Shown here: piece by piece, positions 1 to 5,130 of the stretch
Position numbering within the stretch: the first letter of the stretch is position 1
How the letters are laid out: each line of letters opens with the position of its first letter
Source of the DNA: Spirochaetia bacterium
Lineage (GTDB): Bacteria > Spirochaetota > Spirochaetia > Treponematales > Breznakiellaceae
DNA: 6,502 bases
Reading direction: 5' to 3'
Assembly: GCA_025997795.1 (NCBI GenBank)
Contig: BNVB01000101.1
Span: 1 to 6,502 of the forward strand
Notes under the pieces: model-generated
Told to the model about the DNA's origin: nothing
Seen by the model: the letters and a program-made list of their open reading frames with translations, nothing else
The model's database searches: none
Made by a program: the position numbers and the translations under genes

Positions 1-1638
1 CTGACATTCCAGCGCCGCCGCCAGCGCCCGGGCCGCATGATCCTCCAGATTAAGCGGCGCATTCCAGAAGGCAATAATAGCGTCCCCTTCGTATTTGTCG
101 ATGGTGCCGCCCGAATCCTGGATAATGTTGGAAAGGAGGGTTAGATAATCGTTTAACAGCTCTTTAAGCTGGTCCGGATCGAGGCTTTCTGAAATGGTCG
201 TAAAACCCTGGACATCGGAAAAAAATATGCTTATTTCCCGCCGCTCGCCCCCAAGCCGCAGTTGGCTTGGATTACTAATCAACTGATCAATATAAATGGG
301 ACTTAGGTACTGGCTAAAAGCGGATTTGATAAACCGCCTCTGGCTGCCCTCTGTGGCATAGTTGTAAATGGTGCCGCTCAGAAAAGAAACCAGAAGCCCC
401 GTCAAGGGCAGAACCAGGGGAAACCAAATACACAGAAAGTGGTAGGCAACAAGGGAAAAAACCACAATGAGCGCGGCTATCAATGCTGTTCCGCCAATGG
501 AAAAATACAGCTTGCCGTTAAAAAGAACCAATACCGTAACGGCAAGAACAAAAACAAAAAGCGTAACCCAGTCTGCCCAGCGGGGTATTTCCCGGATAAA
601 ATCGCCGCTTAGGATATTGTCCAGCATGGTAATGTGAATCCCCATGCCGGGATACACCGACTCCAGGGGATTACTGCAAATATCAAAAAGTCCCGGCGCG
701 TAAAAACCAAAGAACACATACTTGTCCCGGAATTCTTCCGGATAGTAAACCGGGTCTTTACCATCTGCCAGGGCGCCGGCGCTTTTAAGAATATCAGCGG
801 CGCTGTAGGGAATATAACGGTTAAGGCTTCCCCTGAAACGGAGTATGCTCTTTCCCTGGCTGTCCACCGGAATGGTATAACTTGTTCCATCGGTGTTGTC
901 CCATTCAATGCGGCTTTCTTTTTTGTTGTATACGATTGTTTCGCTGCCCCCTGAAGCCAAAAGAGACGCTGCGGAAAGGCCCGGTACCGCCTTGCCGTCA
1001 AAGTTGACAAAGAGCCGGGCCCGGCGGTTAATGCCGTCAAAGTCTTCGGCATTGGTTACATTGCCCAGGGCCGCGGCGCTGGCGCTAAGACCCGGAATGG
1101 GAAACTGCGCTCCCACCCGTTCTACGCTTAGCGTTCGACTCTTAGTTAGATCGTAATTGTCTATGACCGGATCAAAACCACCAGGATTAAAGAGGGGCTT
1201 TTTTAGATCCGCCGGCCAGGTTTCGGAACTTCCCGTCTGGGTACTAAAAAACACCGTCTGCACCACCCTGCCGTAATCCTTTGATGCTTTAATAAAGGTA
1301 TCATCATCACGGTACAGGGAAGGTTCCGAAAAGAGCACATCAAAAGCCAGCGATTTGGCGCCGCCGGCATTCATGTATTTTGTTATTTCCGCATAGGCTT
1401 CCCGGGGCCAGGGCCAGGACCAGCCTTTTTCCCGGCTGCCCCAGTCTATGCTGTTTTGGTCCAGGAGGATCACCACAATTTCGTCAGAGGGTTTATAGGA
1501 ATTGGCAAAAAGTTTTACCCGGAAATCGTAGGCCTTGTATTCAAGGTAATCAAAGACGTGAAAAAACTCCAGCGCGCCCACGACCGCAAAAATGAGGAAA
1601 ACAGCAATACCCGCAGCGGCTGCTTTTTTTACTTTCAT
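1..1638 (-). CDS. CHASE2-domain class III adenylate/guanylate cyclase, C-terminus cut by window edge
   Basis: This is a transmembrane receptor cyclase that probably makes cAMP from ATP in response to an extracytoplasmic signal. The frame is open from ATG 1638 to base 1 (546 codons, no stop), checked by hand translation. An N-terminal membrane helix (about 7-24) precedes a CHASE2 sensor domain (about 25-345) with typical marks: YDFRVKL, IVVILLDQNSID, WPWPR and AGGAKSLAFDVLFSEP, then DGINRRARL. Three membrane helices follow (about 357-373, 377-398, 401-422), then a YLSP linker and the catalytic domain from about 460. Metal-binding aspartates are visible in FSDVQGFT (D475) and KYEGD (D519). K515 sits at the adenine-selecting lysine position, which favours ATP over GTP. 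The second specificity residue and the transition-state Asn/Arg lie beyond base 1, so activity and substrate cannot be fully judged. Roughly 150-200 residues are probably missing. The start is supported by AAGGAAG directly after the stop of the upstream protease gene. Confidence 0.93.
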   Translation of the reverse strand, partial: MKVKKAAAAGIAVFLIFAVVGALEFFHVFDYLEYKAYDFRVKLFANSYKPSDEIVVILLDQNSIDWGSREKGWSWPWPREAYAEITKYMNAGGAKSLAFDVLFSEPSLYRDDDTFIKASKDYGRVVQTVFFSTQTGSSETWPADLKKPLFNPGGFDPVIDNYDLTKSRTLSVERVGAQFPIPGLSASAAALGNVTNAEDFDGINRRARLFVNFDGKAVPGLSAASLLASGGSETIVYNKKESRIEWDNTDGTSYTIPVDSQGKSILRFRGSLNRYIPYSAADILKSAGALADGKDPVYYPEEFRDKYVFFGFYAPGLFDICSNPLESVYPGMGIHITMLDNILSGDFIREIPRWADWVTLFVFVLAVTVLVLFNGKLYFSIGGTALIAALIVVFSLVAYHFLCIWFPLVLPLTGLLVSFLSGTIYNYATEGSQRRFIKSAFSQYLSPIYIDQLISNPSQLRLGGERREISIFFSDVQGFTTISESLDPDQLKELLNDYLTLLSNIIQDSGGTIDKYEGDAIIAFWNAPLNLEDHAARALAAALECQ

Positions 1639-1646
1639 ATTCTGTA

Positions 1647-1653
1647 CTTCCTT
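1647..1653 (-). promoter_or_regulatory. Ribosome binding site of the cyclase gene
   Basis: AAGGAAG on the minus strand begins immediately after the TAA of the protease gene and lies eight bases before the cyclase ATG. It fixes the start at 1638 and suggests that ribosomes finishing the protease could reinitiate on the cyclase. Confidence 0.7.
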
Positions 1654-2532
1654 TTAGCGGAAGGCTGTGCTAAAACGGCTGGTACGGTAAGAGCGGGTGT
1701 CGTTTACCTTGTACTTACGGATACTCTTGTTTACGTTGGTAATCCGGGCCGCCGGAGCAGGATGCGTTTTGCCAAAACCCTTCCCGCCTTCCTGCTTTTG
1801 TTCCAGGGATTGGAGCATTTCCAGAATACCCTGGGGCTGGTATCCCGCAGAAGCAAGCAGCGAAAGGGCGGCGGCATCGGCGTCAAATTCCTGGGATTGG
1901 GAAAAACCGTCAAGTACCATGGTGGTGATTATTTCGTTCACCGAGTCTCCCAAGATGGCCGCAAATTCACCGGCGCTCCGGCCGAGTTCCTCTTTTGAAT
2001 AGTTCAGCGCCGCATCCATATAGCGGCTGTTTCGGATCGAGCTTAGGGCATGGCGGAGCTGTATGTGGGCTATTTCATGTGCAATAACCGAAGCCAGGGC
2101 ATCTTCCCCCGAGGCACAGGCAATAAGCCCCCGGGTAACAAAGATATGACCGCCGGGAGTGGCAAAAGCATTGATTTCGTTTGTGTCAAGAATTGCCACA
2201 TGGTAACCCTTGTAAATATCGGGCCGGGGCGAATTGATCACAATGGTACTGCAAATCTTGTTAAGGTAATTTTGAAGCGCCCGGTTTTGATAAATGGTAT
2301 ACCGGCCCGCTATGTCCGCCGCTACCGCCCGGCCAATGTAGTATTCGTTTTCCGGGGTAAGATTGTCCGCCGCTTTGAGGGATTCGGCAAGGGTACCAAG
2401 ACGGCCTATTTTGGCGGCGGTTTCTCTATCGGCGCCCAAGACACCGGCCACATCCCCCCAATTCAGGGGAACCAGGTGTTTTGCCGGCAAACATACAAAC
2501 AGAACGGTTAAAAGAAGTGTATATTTTTTCAT
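1654..2532 (-). CDS. Exported M48-family zinc metalloprotease
   Basis: A 292-aa peptidase of the M48 family, in the periplasmic BepA/LoiP-like group that degrades or inspects envelope proteins. The N-terminus is a short export signal (MKKYTLLLTVLFVCLPA), so it should act outside the cytoplasmic membrane. The family motif NAFATPGGHIFVTRGL is at 121-136, and the zinc site HEIAH is at 152-156 (two His ligands and catalytic Glu153). The third ligand is likely Glu215 in EFDAD. The C-terminal family motif THPAPAARI is at 256-264. All catalytic positions are present, so it should be active. It lacks the TPR tail of BepA and ends in a basic stretch after residue 270. Cys14 could be a lipoprotein cysteine, but Phe-Val before it is a poor lipobox; signal peptidase I cleavage after Ala17 is equally possible. 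The start lies one base after the SH3b gene's stop, with AAGGGGG upstream. The natural target is unknown. Confidence 0.95.
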   Translation of the reverse strand: MKKYTLLLTVLFVCLPAKHLVPLNWGDVAGVLGADRETAAKIGRLGTLAESLKAADNLTPENEYYIGRAVAADIAGRYTIYQNRALQNYLNKICSTIVINSPRPDIYKGYHVAILDTNEINAFATPGGHIFVTRGLIACASGEDALASVIAHEIAHIQLRHALSSIRNSRYMDAALNYSKEELGRSAGEFAAILGDSVNEIITTMVLDGFSQSQEFDADAAALSLLASAGYQPQGILEMLQSLEQKQEGGKGFGKTHPAPAARITNVNKSIRKYKVNDTRSYRTSRFSTAFR

Positions 2533-2533
2533 G

Positions 2534-3001
2534 TCATTCCCCCTTAACCAAATGACCTTCTTCGATAAAAGACAAAAGGTCGCTGTCGGAAACCGTTATC
2601 TGTTCCATGGCATCTACCGCCGTATAGTTCAGGGTCTTGCTGTTTTTTTTGTACTCCGTTTCTGTTTCCTGGGAAAACCCTTTTCCCGCCAGGGCAATTT
2701 CATTGGCCGATGCATTGGTTGTATTGCCCTGGGCAGAGAGCCGCTTGGTGGTTAAACTGGAATACGCAATCCAGCCGCTTACATTACCCGTAGTTTGAAC
2801 CTGTATCCATTTTTTGTTGTTCACCGCCAATACGCGCACGGTTTCTCCATACTTAACCGTTCCGGTGGTAGAGGCAAAAAAACCGGTGGACGATTTAAGG
2901 GCGGCGGAATTGACATTCACATACATGGTATCGCCCTTTTTTTGGGCAAAGACCCCGGTTACGCACAAACAGAACAGAACCGCAAAGATGCTTTTTTTCA
3001 T
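2534..3001 (-). CDS. Exported SH3b-domain protein of unknown function
   Basis: A 155-aa secreted protein. Residues 1-19 form a clear signal peptide (MKKSIFAVLFCLCVTGVFA, cleavage after Ala19 before Gln20). Residues about 26-86 form a bacterial SH3-like domain: MYVNVNSAALKSS opens it, a small-residue turn and VKYGETVRVLAV follow, then KKWIQVQT, and it closes on GWIAYSSLT. Such domains in exported proteins often bind cell-wall peptides, but no ligand can be named here. A polar Asn/Thr/Ser linker (about 87-100) leads to a probably helical tail that includes EIALAGKGF, ETETEYKK and DAMEQITVSDSDLLSFIEEG. No enzymatic motif is visible. The gene has a strong AAGGAG ribosome site and ends one base before the M48 protease, which points to coupled expression and possibly to a partner or targeting role for that protease. 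The domain call is solid; the role is inference. Confidence 0.9.
   Translation of the reverse strand: MKKSIFAVLFCLCVTGVFAQKKGDTMYVNVNSAALKSSTGFFASTTGTVKYGETVRVLAVNNKKWIQVQTTGNVSGWIAYSSLTTKRLSAQGNTTNASANEIALAGKGFSQETETEYKKNSKTLNYTAVDAMEQITVSDSDLLSFIEEGHLVKGE
2539..2545 (-). promoter_or_regulatory. Ribosome binding site of the M48 protease gene
   Basis: AAGGGGG lies six bases before the protease ATG and inside the last codons of the SH3b gene. With only one base between that gene's TGA and the ATG, translation of the two is probably coupled. Confidence 0.65.
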
Positions 3002-3005
3002 AAAG

Positions 3006-3012
3006 TCTCCTT
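3006..3012 (-). promoter_or_regulatory. Strong ribosome binding site of the SH3b gene
   Basis: AAGGAGA lies four bases before the ATG at 3001 and is one of the best Shine-Dalgarno matches in the window. It directly follows two copies of a 9-base repeat that also contain AAGGA, so there are several SD-like words in a row. Confidence 0.75.
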
Positions 3013-3034
3013 ATCCTTAAAATCCTTAAAGGAT
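3013..3034 (-). repeat. 9-base tandem repeat overlapping an imperfect palindrome in the only real spacer
   Basis: On the minus strand TTTAAGGAT occurs twice in direct succession (3022-3030 and 3013-3021). The first copy also forms the right half of ATCCTT-T-AAGGAT (3034-3022), with 6-base arms around one base. The loop is too short for a stable full-length hairpin, and no GC-rich stem with a U-run follows, so I do not call a terminator. It could be an operator half-site array, extra SD-like sequence, or chance. Confidence 0.5.
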
Positions 3035-3040
3035 GTTTTA

Positions 3041-3952
3041 CTATCCTTTTTCATAGGGCTGGCCGGAAGCCCGCGGAGCATAATCCTTGCCGCTAAAGAA
3101 CACCAGGGTTATTAAGGTAATCGCATAGGGCAAAAGACTAAAAAATTCCGAGGGAAGAAATTTGAGGGATTCAAAATTAATGATATACACCGCCAGCGCC
3201 GCAGAGGTTCCAAAGAGCAGGGACGAACCAAGCACCCCCAGGGGAAGCCAGCGGCCAAAGGAAACCGCCGCTAGGGCGATAAACCCCTTGCCGTTAATGG
3301 TGGTTACCATGTACTGGATTGTCTGGGTAAGTACAAGGCACCCCCCGGCAAGACCTGCCAGAAGTCCCGAAATAAGCACGGCGGTATACCGGTAACGGAT
3401 CACATTAATCCCCGCAGAGGCCGCCGCCTGGGGGTGTTCCCCGCAGGAACGGAGCCGGAGCCCCCAGGGCCGCTTGTACAACACAAACCAGGAAACAACA
3501 AGCACTGCCAGGGCAATAAACGCCGTGGGATAAATTCCTCCCAGCCAGGGCATCATGCCCAGCTTAAAGGGTTCTGTCCGTTCCTGCCGGAAGATTATCT
3601 GGCAAAGAAACACGGTGGCCCCGGTAGAAAGCAGGTTAAGGCCCGTGCCGGAAATAACCTGATCGGCCTTAAGGGTTATGGAAGCATAGGCGTGAATAAG
3701 CGAAAAAACAGCGCCAACAATGGCAGCCATAAGCAAAGCAAAGGGAACGGAAAAAACGCCAAACTGAACTTCCAGGAGCCGGTGGCTGGTGGCGGCAGCC
3801 ATGGCGCCAAAGGCCATGAGCCCTTCCAGGGCAATGTTTACCACCCCGGCCCGTTCGCAGATCATTCCGCCAATGGCGGCAATTAGAATGGGGGCCACGA
3901 TCATCAATATAGAAGGAAGCATACCCAAAAGGGCATATAAAAAGCTGTTCAT
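3041..3952 (-). CDS. Nucleoside/riboflavin-type ABC transporter permease (YufQ/NupQ-like, COG1079)
   Basis: A 303-aa inner-membrane permease of the BPD_transp_2 fold and the smaller of the two permeases in this importer. Hydrophobic helices cover nearly the whole length. The conserved cytoplasmic loop motif of this subfamily, CERAGVVNIALEGLMAFGA, is at 32-50 and is the most diagnostic feature. Further family marks are KADQVISGTGLNLLS in the middle and a glycine-rich stretch, ISGLLAGLAGGCLVL, followed by GKGFIALAAVSFGRW. Its length matches the family. With the preceding permease it should form the heterodimeric channel served by the double ATPase encoded at the right edge. Relatives include NupQ/YufQ in Bacillus and the third component of the treponemal purine-nucleoside (Pnr) and riboflavin (Rfu) systems; the sequence alone does not separate these substrates. 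The ATG overlaps the upstream permease stop as ATGA and has AAAGGAG before it. Confidence 0.95.
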   Translation of the reverse strand: MNSFLYALLGMLPSILMIVAPILIAAIGGMICERAGVVNIALEGLMAFGAMAAATSHRLLEVQFGVFSVPFALLMAAIVGAVFSLIHAYASITLKADQVISGTGLNLLSTGATVFLCQIIFRQERTEPFKLGMMPWLGGIYPTAFIALAVLVVSWFVLYKRPWGLRLRSCGEHPQAAASAGINVIRYRYTAVLISGLLAGLAGGCLVLTQTIQYMVTTINGKGFIALAAVSFGRWLPLGVLGSSLLFGTSAALAVYIINFESLKFLPSEFFSLLPYAITLITLVFFSGKDYAPRASGQPYEKG

Positions 3953-5130
3953 GTTTTTGCTCCTTTAGACGCCGTTTCCGGCAAAGGCCCCGTGTCCGCT
4001 TCGTTCCGCCGGGCCTTTTCTTTCATCTGCCAGTCCAGGATAATCCGTACCCCTGCCCGGAGCGAGATAAATACCACCACCAGCCCCATGATAATTGAAG
4101 CGATCTCCTTGGGGATCTGCCGGGACTGCATCAAGGGCTGGGCAGATTTAAGCATACCAAAAAGCATTCCCGCCAGGGCCGTACCCCAGGCGGTACTGTT
4201 CCCCACCAGGGCCACGGCAATACCGTCAAAACCATACCCGTCCTGACCGGCAAGCACCCGGCCATAGCTGAATGATCCCAGGGCTACGATGGCTCCCGCC
4301 AGGCCGGCAAAGGCTCCGGCTATGGCCATGGACGCGGTAATGCTGCTGTTAACACTGATGCCGCCATATTTGGCGGCGTCTTTGTTAAGCCCCGTGGCCC
4401 GCAGGGAATAACCCAGCCGGGTTTTTCCCATGACTACCCAATAAAACAAAATTGCCGCCAGGGTAAACCAAATGCCATAGTTAAGCCGCGAATTGTTGGT
4501 TATGGATTCCAACAGGGGACTGCGGAGCAGCGCCGTTTTGGGAAAGTCCGGAATACGGTAGGTGTTGGCGCCGGGTATGTTAATGGTAACAAGCCGTGAA
4601 CCAAAAAGAGCAATGTAGTTCATCATGATGGTGGCCACCACTTCTGACACGCTGAACCTGGCCTTAAACCAGCCCACTACTCCGCCCCAAAGGGCGCCTG
4701 CCGCAAGGGCGGCGCAGATTGCCAAAAACCAGTGCAGTACCGGGATTTGGGGACCAAAGGCCGCCACCAGCTGGGCTGCGGTAAGGCCCACAATGTACTG
4801 GCCTTCTGCGCCAATGTTAAAAAGCCCGGTCCTGGCGGCAAAACCCATGGAAAAACCGCAGAGGATAAGCGGCATGGATACCACAAACCATTCGCCAATG
4901 TAACGAACATTCCATATCCATTCACCCTGGCGGTTTTGAGAAAGGCCGGTAATTACCTGAACAATGGCGGAATACATACCCGCGGGGTTTCTTCCCACGA
5001 TAAGGATTAGCAGTGTCGCCACCAGGAAACCCAGCAGCACCACCGCCGCCGATACCAGGGCATCGGAACGGGTAAGCGCATCCAGTACTCCTTCTTTAAG
5101 CGACAGGCCCTTTATGGATTTTTTACTCAT
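3949..5130 (-). CDS. Nucleoside/riboflavin-type ABC transporter permease (YufP/NupP-like, COG4603)
   Basis: A 393-aa inner-membrane permease, the larger channel subunit of the same importer. After a basic cytoplasmic N-terminus (MSKKSIKGLSLKEG), the first membrane helix is about 24-46. The subfamily motif FAARTGLFNIGAEGQYIVGL is at 97-116. SVSEVVATIMMNYIAL and the downstream block RATGLNKDAAKYGGI are also typical of this family. The segment GAFAGLAGAIVALGSF and the block GQDGYGFDGIAVALVGNSTAWG complete the assignment. It is somewhat longer than many relatives, with a polar loop around 62-80 (LSQNRQGEWIWNVRYIGEW) and a hydrophilic tail after about 368 that ends in a Lys/Arg/Glu-rich stretch. 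The gene overlaps the ATPase stop by four bases upstream and the smaller permease start by four bases downstream, so all three should be made in fixed proportion. Substrate is inferred only from the family. Confidence 0.95.
   Translation of the reverse strand: MSKKSIKGLSLKEGVLDALTRSDALVSAAVVLLGFLVATLLILIVGRNPAGMYSAIVQVITGLSQNRQGEWIWNVRYIGEWFVVSMPLILCGFSMGFAARTGLFNIGAEGQYIVGLTAAQLVAAFGPQIPVLHWFLAICAALAAGALWGGVVGWFKARFSVSEVVATIMMNYIALFGSRLVTINIPGANTYRIPDFPKTALLRSPLLESITNNSRLNYGIWFTLAAILFYWVVMGKTRLGYSLRATGLNKDAAKYGGISVNSSITASMAIAGAFAGLAGAIVALGSFSYGRVLAGQDGYGFDGIAVALVGNSTAWGTALAGMLFGMLKSAQPLMQSRQIPKEIASIIMGLVVVFISLRAGVRIILDWQMKEKARRNEADTGPLPETASKGAKT
3960..3966 (-). promoter_or_regulatory. Ribosome binding site of the smaller permease gene
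   Basis: AAAGGAG lies seven bases before the ATG at 3952, inside the last codons of the larger permease gene. It supports this start and independent reinitiation at the ATGA overlap. Confidence 0.7.

Noticed and set aside
609..1052. 147-codon minus-strand ORF inside the cyclase region
   Set aside because: It lies in a different frame from the 546-codon cyclase frame, which carries CHASE2 and cyclase motifs throughout. The short ORF has no recognisable domain and is an out-of-frame shadow.
1456..1998. 180-codon plus-strand ORF antisense to the protease and cyclase genes
   Set aside because: Its translation is a low-information product opposite two genes with strong motifs, and it spans their junction. 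No family pattern or convincing start context was seen. The other plus-strand ORFs are rejected for the same reason.
3022..3034. Possible intrinsic terminator between the permease and SH3b genes
   Set aside because: The ATCCTT/AAGGAT arms are AT-rich with a one-base centre and only a short T-run, too weak for a rho-independent terminator.
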